A DNA stretch of 7,515 bases from DASSHC01 sp035693105 (lineage in GTDB: Bacteria; Chloroflexota; Chloroflexia; Thermomicrobiales; Thermomicrobiaceae): contig DASSHC010000421.1 of the NCBI GenBank assembly GCA_035693105.1, positions 1 to 7,515 of the forward strand. Reading direction: 5' to 3'. Position numbers and translations under genes: made by a program. Of the stretch, positions 1 to 5,176 are shown in pieces. Numbering within the stretch: position 1 is the stretch's first letter; each line of letters begins with the position of its first letter. A model generated the notes under the pieces. The model did no database searches and had not been told where the DNA came from. It saw nothing but the letters and a program-made list of their open reading frames with translations.

Positions 1-597
1 CGGCTGGCTGGTGACGCGCGAGACCAGCACGGCCAGGCCGAGGACGAGGAGTAGGCCGAGCACCAGCCGCAGCGCGGCCCAGCGCCAGCCGAGTGTCAGC
101 GCCAGGAAGCCGAGCACGGCCGGGTTCAGCGTCGGGTTGCCCAGGAAGAAGGCGACGGCCGCGCCGGGTGACGCGCCGCTTCTGCGCAGCCCGGTGACCA
201 CCGGGGCCGAGCAGCAGGTTCACATCATGCCCGGCAAGGCGAGCACGCCGCCCAGCGCCGTGCCGCGCAACGAGCGCGAGCCGAGCAGGCGCATCAGCCA
301 GTCGCGGGGGAGCAGCGCTTCGATGGTGGCGGCCAGGATCAGGCCGAGGAGGAGCGCTTGCCAAACCGAGGTGAAGTAGGTGGTGGTGTAGCTGACGGCG
401 GCGTGGACCGAGGGCGCGGGCGGGGCGGCCGACTTGCCTGAGAGGATCGAGGTGCCAAGCGCGTGCGTGGCGGCGGCCCGGGCCAGCTTGTGCGCGTAGG
501 GATTCCACTTGACGATGTAGAGCCCAACCGCTGCGATGGCCAGGAAGATGCCGGCGCTGACGATCGCATCCGACCGCCTCAACACCGCTCGTTGCAT
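1..597 (-). CDS. Putative selenocysteine-containing permease (PF03773/DUF318-like), partial at left edge
   Basis: Multi-spanning inner-membrane permease of the DUF318/ArsP-like superfamily, whose members are linked to efflux of metals or metalloids; the substrate here is unknown. Starts at ATG 597 after a strong GGGAGG site. Residues 1-125 hold a first helix (about 11-29), a variable linker, a helix at about 77-96 (VWQALLLGLILAA), the family stretch EALLPRDWLMRLLG and a helix ending in LPGMM. Then comes an in-frame TGA (222-220), followed by TCCSAPVVTGLRRSGASPGA, a helix with FFLGNPTLNPAV, and a further hydrophobic segment running off the edge. From memory, relatives read MMCTCCxAPV at this point, so TGA stands where Cys is expected. 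A SECIS-like hairpin follows at once. I therefore read one continuous gene of at least 199 residues with Sec126. The alternative is a Cys-to-stop mutation (TGC or TGT to TGA) giving a pseudogene. It is the last visible gene of the leftward set, 142 nt downstream of the flippase gene. Confidence 0.8.
182..214 (-). promoter_or_regulatory. Predicted bacterial SECIS element
   Basis: Hairpin in the mRNA just 3' of the UGA, spanning nucleotides 6-38 after it. Lower stem CUGC/GCAG (4 bp), then a U·C mismatch, middle stem CGGC/GCUG (4 bp with one G-U), a single bulged C on the 5' side, upper stem CCGGU/ACCGG (5 bp), and an apical GGUC loop 21-24 nt after the UGA. The E. coli fdhF SECIS likewise has a bulged base on the 5' arm and GGUC in the loop, about 19-22 nt after its UGA, and SelB reads the loop G and U. 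The bulge here is C where E. coli has U. Pairing was done by eye; GC-rich coding DNA forms hairpins easily, so loop identity and spacing are the stronger evidence. Confidence 0.68.
220..222 (-). other. In-frame UGA, predicted selenocysteine codon (Sec126)
   Basis: The codon sits between PGMM and TCCSAPVV. The residue pattern around it (x-T-C-C) matches the CTCC motif I recall in this permease branch, with the first Cys replaced by the UGA. The same frame has no other stop in the remaining 73 codons and continues to encode family-typical residues (GLRRSGAS, LGNPTLNPA). A frameshift would not explain it, because both sides lie in one frame. Recoding depends on the SelA/SelB/SelC/SelD machinery, which is not in this window. 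Confidence 0.72.
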
Positions 598-739
598 GCC
601 CGCCTCCCGTTCATCTCATCCGATCCGATGCCGGCCACCGAGCCGTGCGCGTGCGCCTGCCTGAGCCCCGCGCAGTAGCTGCAACCACGACGGCAGGAGA
701 ATGCTTCCCCACCGCGGGGTCGCCGCGAGCGCCGCGCGG
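598..739. other. Intergenic region upstream of the permease
   Basis: 142 nt between the flippase stop and the permease start. It carries the permease Shine-Dalgarno (GGGAGG just before ATG 597). A short G/C-rich inverted repeat (about 708-720, four base pairs) lies just after the flippase stop, but it has no T-run. I see no convincing promoter. The gap is longer than its neighbours' (2-6 nt), so the permease may have its own promoter or regulator site, but none can be named. Confidence 0.4.
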
Positions 740-1882
740 CTACTCCTCCACCTCCCCCAGGCCGAGCGCACGACGAGACGCCGCGGCCCGGGCGTGCCGG
801 CCCGGCAGCGCGTGGAGCGCGGCGAACCCGGCCAGAAACGGGAGCCAGAAGGTGACGCCGCGATAGGCCAGCACGACCGGCACGGCACGCATCATCGGCA
901 CCCCGAAGCTCATCAGCACCGCGATCGTCGCCGCCTCGGACGAGCCGACACCCTGCGGCGTGACCGCCACGACGCTGAAGAGGACGCTGATCGAGAAGAT
1001 GACCACCAGCGGCACCGCGCCGATCGCCCCGGCTCCAGGGAATGCGCGCAGCGTCGTCGCCAGCACCAGCAACTGCAGCGCGTCGGTCGCCACGGCGTGC
1101 CCCCACGGGCGCAGCAGCCGCCGGCCGCCCAGCCGGATCACCTGGGCCGCCTGCCCGAGCCGCGTGCCGAATTGCCGCGCCCGGTCGGCTTCGATCAGCC
1201 CCCGGCGCCGCACACGGCCGGCGAGGCGATCGAGCCGGGCCGCGCCGCCACCCAACAGCTCACCCACATAGCGGGGGTGCCGGCCGGCCAGAACGAGCCC
1301 CAGGCTCACCAGGCTGGTCGCGCCCAGCAGCAGAGCGGCCGCGGCCAGGTGGTAGAGGCGCAACCTGCCGTCGCCGGCCAGGACGGCGAGGCTGAAGATC
1401 AAGGGGATGCTGAACCAGACGAGATTGAGCCAGAGCCGGAGGAGGTTGATCAACACCACCCGGCTGGTATCCAGCCCACGCTGGCCGGCGTCTTCGAGGA
1501 AGAGCGGTACCGCGCCGAGGCTGGCCGACGGCGTGGCGAAGTTGACGAAGTTGCTGGCCAGCACGAGTGGGGCGAGCTGGCGCAGACTGGCCGGCAAGCG
1601 CAGCAGCCGGTAGAGCGACTGATAGAGGGCCATCTGGTTCACGAACCAGCCGGCTTCGAGCAGCAGCGCCAGCGCCAGCCAGCCGGGGCGTCCGCCCCGC
1701 AACGTCGCGAGCATGTCCGTGATATCGCCGCGCTGCGCCAGGAGGAGCACGATGCAGAGCAGGCTGAGCACGGCCACACCCAGGCGCAGGGCCGGCGAGC
1801 GCGCGGCTGCTTCAGCGCCGGACGCTGCATCTCGGGTGCGTTGCCGAGCGTGATCCGGTGTCGGCACGGGCGCCTGCGGCAC
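740..1882 (-). CDS. Flippase-like integral membrane protein (LPG synthase TM region family, PF03706)
   Basis: 380 residues, GTG start. The protein is a polytopic inner-membrane protein with about eight hydrophobic segments (around 33-50, 67-85, 104-125, 146-168, 177-199, 262-279, 289-306, 343-359). Family marks are NFVNFATPSASLG (111-123), a conserved Pro/Gly-rich turn with Glu, TPQGVGSSEAA (308-318), and an Arg before the last helix in YRGVTFWLPFLAG (340-352). The family includes the membrane half of MprF and many stand-alone proteins near glycosyltransferases, thought to move lipids or lipid-linked sugars across the membrane. There is no C-terminal aminoacyl-transferase domain, so it is not a full MprF. 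The start is 6 nt after the DoxX-like stop, with GGGAAGG upstream overlapping that stop region, so the two genes are probably co-translated. Substrate unknown. Residues 1-30 are polar and variable, so a start slightly downstream is possible. Confidence 0.85.
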   Translation of the reverse strand: MPQAPVPTPDHARQRTRDAASGAEAAARSPALRLGVAVLSLLCIVLLLAQRGDITDMLATLRGGRPGWLALALLLEAGWFVNQMALYQSLYRLLRLPASLRQLAPLVLASNFVNFATPSASLGAVPLFLEDAGQRGLDTSRVVLINLLRLWLNLVWFSIPLIFSLAVLAGDGRLRLYHLAAAALLLGATSLVSLGLVLAGRHPRYVGELLGGGAARLDRLAGRVRRRGLIEADRARQFGTRLGQAAQVIRLGGRRLLRPWGHAVATDALQLLVLATTLRAFPGAGAIGAVPLVVIFSISVLFSVVAVTPQGVGSSEAATIAVLMSFGVPMMRAVPVVLAYRGVTFWLPFLAGFAALHALPGRHARAAASRRALGLGEVEE

Positions 1883-1888
1883 GCCCTG

Positions 1889-2443
1889 TCACCTTCCCAT
1901 CAGCTGGAGCAGCAATCGGGCGAGCCGGTTGCCCCGCTCGGCCGCCGGCCGCAGCCGCGGGGCAAGCACCCGGCGGTCGAGGCTCAAACGGCGGTCGGAG
2001 GGGGTGAGCAGGACGAACGCGTTCGCCGCCAGGATCGCCAGGTAGATCGCGGGACCCTCCGGCGTGCCGGCCATCGCCAGCAGCAGGTCGCCCGCGTGCA
2101 GCGTGCCGAGCACGGCGCCCGCGCGCTTGAGCAGGCCGAAGACCAGTGAGATGCCGATCGCGACCTCCAGCAAGAAGAGGAGCCAGCCGAAGAGGGTGAA
2201 GTGCGGGATGGCGACCTTGCGCACGATGGTGCCGATGAAGCCGAACGTCGGATGCTCGGCGGCCTGCCGCAGGGCGTAGAGTAGCCCGCGCGGCTGGTCC
2301 CGCCCGAAGCTGGGCGGCAGCTTCCAATGTTGCTCCCAGAGCCAGTAGAGGCCGACCCCGACGCGGACGACGGCGAGCGCCCAGTAGGCCCAGCTCGGCA
2401 GCGCCGCGCGGCGGGAGGTGGTCGTGGTGTCGGCTGCGTGCAC
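1889..2443 (-). CDS. DoxX-like membrane protein (DoxX/DoxD superfamily)
   Basis: 184 residues with four predicted helices (about 18-36, 82-104, 107-126, 130-147), the usual DoxX layout. A charged Glu (93) lies inside the second helix (GWLLFLLEVAIGISLVFGLL), as is common in the superfamily, and an N-terminal R-x-G-x-G-x-x-W-like segment (RVGVGLYWLWEQHWK) resembles DoxD/TQO small-subunit-like members. The insert at residues 37-80 is amphipathic. The C-terminus (150-184) is basic and probably cytoplasmic. The family is linked to thiosulfate:quinone oxidoreductase subunits and to redox or thiol stress, but most members have no proven function. The GTG start at 2443 is chosen because GGGAAGGGTGA lies about 10-14 nt upstream and the first helix follows at residue 18. 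It sits 6 nt before the flippase gene and 106 nt after the glycosyltransferase gene. Confidence 0.8.
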   Translation of the reverse strand: MHAADTTTTSRRAALPSWAYWALAVVRVGVGLYWLWEQHWKLPPSFGRDQPRGLLYALRQAAEHPTFGFIGTIVRKVAIPHFTLFGWLLFLLEVAIGISLVFGLLKRAGAVLGTLHAGDLLLAMAGTPEGPAIYLAILAANAFVLLTPSDRRLSLDRRVLAPRLRPAAERGNRLARLLLQLMGR

Positions 2444-2549
2444 GATGGTCCGTCACCCTTCCCGGCGGCGCACCGCCTGGCTCGCTCACTGAGGTATACG
2501 CGGCGGGACCGCAAACAGTTGACCCGCGCGTGATTTGCCGCCCGCGCCC
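2444..2549. other. Intergenic gap between glycosyltransferase and DoxX-like gene
   Basis: 106 nt holding the DoxX-like gene's Shine-Dalgarno region (GGGAAGGGTGA on the minus strand). A TATACC hexamer on the minus strand (near 2493-2498) could be a -10 box, but I find no good -35 at 16-18 nt, so I do not call a promoter. No terminator with a T-run is seen; read-through from the upstream genes is plausible. Confidence 0.35.
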
Positions 2550-3230
2550 CTAGCGCCGCGGGCGGTAGAGCCGGGCCAGGCGCTCGGCGGGGATGCCGAG
2601 GCGGAAGAGGAGGCTGATAACCCAGATCAGCGCGACCGTTCTCAGCCAGCCCTGCTGGCGGTGCCGGCGCGCGGAGGTCGTCACCGCCGCCGCGACGATC
2701 ACGAGCTTCCCCTGCCGTCGCAGGCGGCCGAGGATCTCCAGGTCCTCCATCACGCTCCAGTCACGAAAACCGCCGGCACGCAGAAAGGCCGCCCGCCGCA
2801 CGAACATCGCCTGGTCGCCGTAGAAGCTCTTGAGCAGTCGCGAGCGCAGGTTGACGCCGGCGGCGACGAGCCGGGCGGCCCGGCTGGGGTCATCCAGCCG
2901 CAGTTGGAAGGCGCCGGCGACGACGCCGGGATCGGCCAGCACGGCCGCGATCGCGGCGGCGGCGTCGCCCGGCAGGAGCGTATCGGCGTGCAGGAAGAGG
3001 AGCACCTCGCCGGTCGCCTGCTTGGCCGCCTGGTTGAGCGCGGCGCCGCGCGTCGCGCTGGACCGCAGCACCCGAGCGTAGCGGCCGGCGATCTCGGCGG
3101 TGGCGTCGCCGCCGGCGTCGACCACCATCAACTCGTGGGGTGACAGGACCTGCTGGACTCGCGCCAGCGTGGCCGCGATGACGGCGGCCTCGTTGTAGGC
3201 CGGCACGATGACCGAGATCGCCGGCCCCAC
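2550..3230 (-). CDS. GT2 family glycosyltransferase, TIGR04283-like
   Basis: 226 residues, the usual length for this compact GT-A fold family. Motifs in order: ISVIVPAYNE (5-14, nucleotide-sugar binding start), VVDAGGDAT (36-44, the DGGS/DSAT-type Asp site), ATRGAALNQA (59-68), FLHADTLLP (79-87, the metal-binding DxD equivalent), FYGDQAMFVRR (136-146), GGFRDWSVMEDLEILGRL (153-170, acceptor/catalytic ED pair). A hydrophobic C-terminal helix (about 196-213) suggests membrane association. TIGR04283 is named for arsenosugar biosynthesis neighbourhoods; the acceptor is unproven and many members are far from arsenic genes. The GTG start lies 2 nt after the TGA of the upstream TIGR04282-like gene, so the two are translationally coupled and very likely act in one pathway. 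Confidence 0.88.
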   Translation of the reverse strand: MGPAISVIVPAYNEAAVIAATLARVQQVLSPHELMVVDAGGDATAEIAGRYARVLRSSATRGAALNQAAKQATGEVLLFLHADTLLPGDAAAAIAAVLADPGVVAGAFQLRLDDPSRAARLVAAGVNLRSRLLKSFYGDQAMFVRRAAFLRAGGFRDWSVMEDLEILGRLRRQGKLVIVAAAVTTSARRHRQQGWLRTVALIWVISLLFRLGIPAERLARLYRPRR

Positions 3231-3232
3231 CG

Positions 3233-3910
3233 TCAGCCCAGCTCCTCAAGCTGCTCCAGCAGCGCCGACGTGCGCGGCAGGTCCGCCCCGCTCCCCGACG
3301 CGAGCAGCGCGCGTAGGCGCCGCAAGTCGTGCTGGTCGTCGACGTCGAATTCGCCCGGCAGCAGGGCGTGCGACAGACCGAGCTGGTCGCACAAGCCGAT
3401 GGTCTGCCGCAGCACCGAGGCGGTACTCATGGTGATTGGGGTGAAGAGGTCGTGGCTGGGCGCGCGCTGGCCGATGAGATAGTAGCCGCCGTCCTCGGTC
3501 GGCCCGAGCACCACGTCGCAAGCGTCGAGCGCCGCAAACGCCTGGGTGAGGTGCTCGAGCGGCAGGTGCGGCGAATCGGAGCTGATGACGACGACGCGCC
3601 GGCAGCCGGCCGCGTCGAGGCGCGCGAAGATCGCCCGCAGGGCGCCGGCCAGCTTTTCGCAGCCGCTGGGGAAGCAGCGGGTGCCCGGGGGGAAGAGCGC
3701 GGCGGGGTCGCCCGCAACCGGGGCGAAGGCCCAGGCATGGGGCCACGGAAATTGCCGCAACCGCTCTTCGAGATCGAGCAGCATCGCACGGTAGAGCGCG
3801 GCGCTGCGCGCCATGCCGATCGCCTGCCCCAGCCGCGTCTTCACCCGCCCGGGCGTCGGGTACTTCGCGACGACGACCAGCAGTTCAGGTGCGGTCACGG
3901 TGGTGGCCAT
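3233..3910 (-). CDS. TIGR04282-like glycosyltransferase/nucleotidyltransferase (DUF2064, MobA-like fold)
   Basis: 225 residues from ATG 3910. Motifs: VVVAKYPTPGRVKTRLG (12-28, nucleotide-binding loop of the MobA/CofC-like fold), VVVISSDSPHLP (106-117, metal-binding Asp), DVVLGPTEDGGYYLIG (132-147), MSTASVL (161-167) and FDVDDQHDL (188-196, second acidic site). This is the complete motif set of the DUF2064 family that pairs with TIGR04283 glycosyltransferases; the family is named for arsenosugar clusters, but the substrate is not established. The frame stays open to 3991, but the extra 27 residues are encoded by a dispersed repeat (they read VIPSAVEGSFP), and the family begins at about LLVVVAKYP, so ATG 3910 is preferred. 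Its Shine-Dalgarno is weak (GGCGGC about 14 nt upstream). Confidence 0.86.
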   Translation of the reverse strand: MATTVTAPELLVVVAKYPTPGRVKTRLGQAIGMARSAALYRAMLLDLEERLRQFPWPHAWAFAPVAGDPAALFPPGTRCFPSGCEKLAGALRAIFARLDAAGCRRVVVISSDSPHLPLEHLTQAFAALDACDVVLGPTEDGGYYLIGQRAPSHDLFTPITMSTASVLRQTIGLCDQLGLSHALLPGEFDVDDQHDLRRLRALLASGSGADLPRTSALLEQLEELG

Positions 3911-3937
3911 CGACTCGCATACGTGCCGCCTCGGGAA

Positions 3938-4053
3938 GGATCCCTCGACCGCGCTCGGGATGACAGGGGTAGGTTTGAGGCGGACGACCACGACTTGCGG
4001 TAGTCGTCGGCCACATCCTTAGCCCTGTCATCCTGAGCTGAGTCGAAGGATCC
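3938..4053. repeat. Inverted repeat element (dispersed intergenic repeat pair)
   Basis: Two 31-nt arms, 3938-3968 and 4023-4053, match in inverted orientation at 26 of 31 positions; both contain CCCTGTCATCC and end in GGATCC. The 54-nt centre holds a smaller perfect inverted repeat, ACGACT (3990-3995) and AGTCGT (4002-4007), with loop TGCGGT. When translated, such sequence gives the VI(P/L)SAVEGS or HPERGRGI-type peptides often seen as false extensions of genes in many bacterial genomes, so I take it for a dispersed repeat. It fills most of the gap between the AroM-like gene and the TIGR04282-like gene. As RNA it could form a long hairpin and reduce read-through between the two genes. Confidence 0.75.
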
Positions 4054-4084
4054 GTCCTCACCCACCGACGTGGCCGCGACTGGC

Positions 4085-4768
4085 TCACGCGATCAGTTCC
4101 GCGGCCAGCCGGGCGGCCAGCGAACGGGCGAGTACCACCGGGCCGCCGAAGGCCGCGCGGGCGGCGGCGGCCATCTCCAGCGAGTAGCCGAAGCAGTCCA
4201 TGAAGAGAATGCCGGCTCCGGCCTCGCGCACGCCGGCAGCGGATCGGCGGATCGCCTCCAGCGGCTCGGGCACGTAGGGGTTGGCCGCGGCCAGGATCAC
4301 GTCGTCGTGCCCCAGCGCGCGCCACTTGGCCTGCCCCTGATCGAGCTGGGCCACCAGCGGCTCCAGCGCGCCGATGCGCTCGCCCGCGGCCAGCCCGGCC
4401 ACCGCACCGTAGAGCGCGGCCTGCGGCTGGCAGAGCGGCCGCTGGTGCGTGAAGCGCGGGAAGGCGCCGGTGCACATCAAGAGCGTGGCGCCCGCCTCGT
4501 CCTCCGCCTCCAGTTGCTCGATCCGCGCCTGCAGCCGATCGAGGATGGCGGCTTTGCCGAGCTGGACGGAGCTGCCGTCGGCCAGCATGGTGATCAGGTG
4601 GTAGTCGCCGGGCTTGGGCGCCAGGCGGTCGATCTCCGCGCGGCTGAGGCCATCGAGAGCGCCGCGCTCGACCACGCGCACGCCCGGGCCGACGATCGCC
4701 TGCACATCGCGCGTCAGCCCGTCGGCTCGGGGCGACTGCCCAATCGTCAGGACGCCGAGGATACGCAT
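4085..4768 (-). CDS. aroM: AroM family protein (Asp/Glu racemase-like fold)
   Basis: 227 residues, close to E. coli AroM (about 225). Motifs: ILGVLTIGQSPR (3-14), the signature N-terminus of the family; DYHLITMLADGSSVQL (55-70); LLMCTGAFP (96-104) with Cys99; and ILFMDCFGYS (187-196) with Cys192. The two Cys sit at the positions expected for the paired catalytic cysteines of Asp/Glu/hydantoin racemase-like enzymes. AroM's reaction is unknown; it was named from its location near aroL in enterobacteria, and nothing in this window concerns aromatic amino acids. The start ATG 4768 is fixed by a strong GGGAGGAG site about 7 nt upstream. A longer frame to 4942 exists, but its 58 extra residues are Arg/Ala-rich and unlike the family. 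It is the first leftward gene after the divergent intergenic region and is separated from the next gene by the inverted repeat. Confidence 0.88.
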   Translation of the reverse strand: MRILGVLTIGQSPRADGLTRDVQAIVGPGVRVVERGALDGLSRAEIDRLAPKPGDYHLITMLADGSSVQLGKAAILDRLQARIEQLEAEDEAGATLLMCTGAFPRFTHQRPLCQPQAALYGAVAGLAAGERIGALEPLVAQLDQGQAKWRALGHDDVILAAANPYVPEPLEAIRRSAAGVREAGAGILFMDCFGYSLEMAAAARAAFGGPVVLARSLAARLAAELIA

Positions 4769-5016
4769 GGCACAACTCCTCCCAGGATTCGTCGCGGCTT
4801 CGGTCACGTGCCGCCCGCGCCGCGCTCTCAGTGTAGCCCCTCGCGCGCCCGGCGTGCAGCGCGACGTGATTTGCAGTGCGAGGCGGGCAATGCGCAGCAC
4901 CTGGCGGCGAGATGACCGCGTCGCGCAGCCCGCCAATTTCACCTGGCCCGTGGGTCGCGGCTCGGCTCAGGTTGCCGCCGAGAGGGTCTTTCGTACTACG
5001 ATTGTTCTGGCAGGTC

Positions 5017-5045
5017 TTGTACAATGGATGCTGTGGTCCTATTCT
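5017..5045 (+). promoter_or_regulatory. Candidate sigma70-type promoter for the KAS operon
   Basis: TTGTAC (5017-5022) and TATTCT (5040-5045) are separated by 17 nt inside the A/T-rich part of the intergenic region. The match to consensus is 3/6 and 4/6. It would give a leader of roughly 120 nt before the GTG at 5177. The -35 half overlaps the palindrome TTGTACAA, which could serve as an operator. Confidence 0.35.
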
Positions 5046-5085
5046 AAATGAGTTGATGTTCAATTGTTTGTGCCCCCCGCAGAGT

Positions 5086-5147
5086 TGTCAGCCGGGACGT
5101 ACGCGAGCTGGCTCATACTCAAAGCGGCTCGCGACACGCTGCTGACA
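5086..5147 (+). promoter_or_regulatory. Nested inverted repeat in the KAS operon leader
   Basis: Outer arms TGTCAGC (5086-5092) and GCTGACA (5141-5147) and inner arms CGCGAGC (5102-5108) and GCTCGCG (5127-5133) are both perfect 7-bp inverted repeats on one axis. A 9/7-nt internal loop separates the two stems, and an 18-nt apical loop closes the inner one. It could be a leader RNA hairpin or a pair of DNA operator half-sites. No known riboswitch class is recognised. Confidence 0.5.
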
Positions 5148-5162
5148 CGTTTCGTTAGGAGT

Positions 5163-5176
5163 GTGACGGAGGTCAC
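5163..5176 (+). promoter_or_regulatory. Hairpin enclosing the KAS III Shine-Dalgarno
   Basis: GTGAC (5163-5167), loop GGAG (5168-5171), GTCAC (5172-5176) form a perfect 5-bp hairpin that ends directly at the GTG start (5177). The ribosome-binding GGAG lies in the loop and the following GT in the stem, so folding could limit initiation. The spacing from GGAGGT to GTG 5177 is only 3 nt; to the in-frame GTG at 5186 it is 12 nt, so that downstream start cannot be excluded. Confidence 0.5.

Larger units (their letters stand above)
4769..5176. other. Divergent intergenic region (AroM leftward, KAS operon rightward)
   Basis: 408 nt without a supported gene. The left half (4790-4970) is GC-rich and featureless to my eye, apart from the AroM Shine-Dalgarno at its edge. 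The stretch 4985-5075 is clearly richer in A/T than anything else in the window and probably holds the promoters, including the palindromes TTGTACAA (5017-5024) and CAATTG (5062-5067). The last 90 nt before the KAS III start contain a nested inverted repeat and a hairpin over the Shine-Dalgarno. I cannot identify a leftward promoter with confidence. Confidence 0.55.

Noticed and set aside
1..597. Permease as a simple pseudogene or as a 125-residue complete gene
   Set aside because: The two halves stay in one frame, the stop is TGA exactly where a Cys is expected, and a SECIS-like fold follows. A point nonsense mutation is still possible, but it would not predict the hairpin and loop.
708..720. 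Short CCCC/GGGG inverted repeat as terminator of the flippase gene
   Set aside because: Only four base pairs and no T-run follow on the minus strand.
579..1106. Minus-strand frame containing CRRGCSYCAG, a radical-SAM-like CxxxCxxC spacing
   Set aside because: There is no start codon or Shine-Dalgarno near the motif, most of the frame overlaps the flippase gene out of frame, and the rest is Arg/Gly-rich. The Cys pattern is probably chance.
701..2149. Long plus-strand open frame of 482 codons
   Set aside because: It is antisense to the flippase and DoxX-like genes and gives a low-complexity Arg/Gln/Glu/His-rich protein with no family features. Long antisense frames are expected in GC-rich genes.
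2444..2549. Promoter with TATACC upstream of the DoxX-like gene
   Set aside because: No acceptable -35 hexamer at 16-18 nt spacing.
3911..3991. N-terminal extension of the TIGR04282-like gene
   Set aside because: The extra 27 residues are translated from the dispersed repeat, and the family begins just after ATG 3910.
4769..4942. N-terminal extension of the AroM-like gene
   Set aside because: The AroM signature starts right at ATG 4768, which has a strong Shine-Dalgarno; the extension is Arg/Ala-rich and unlike the family.
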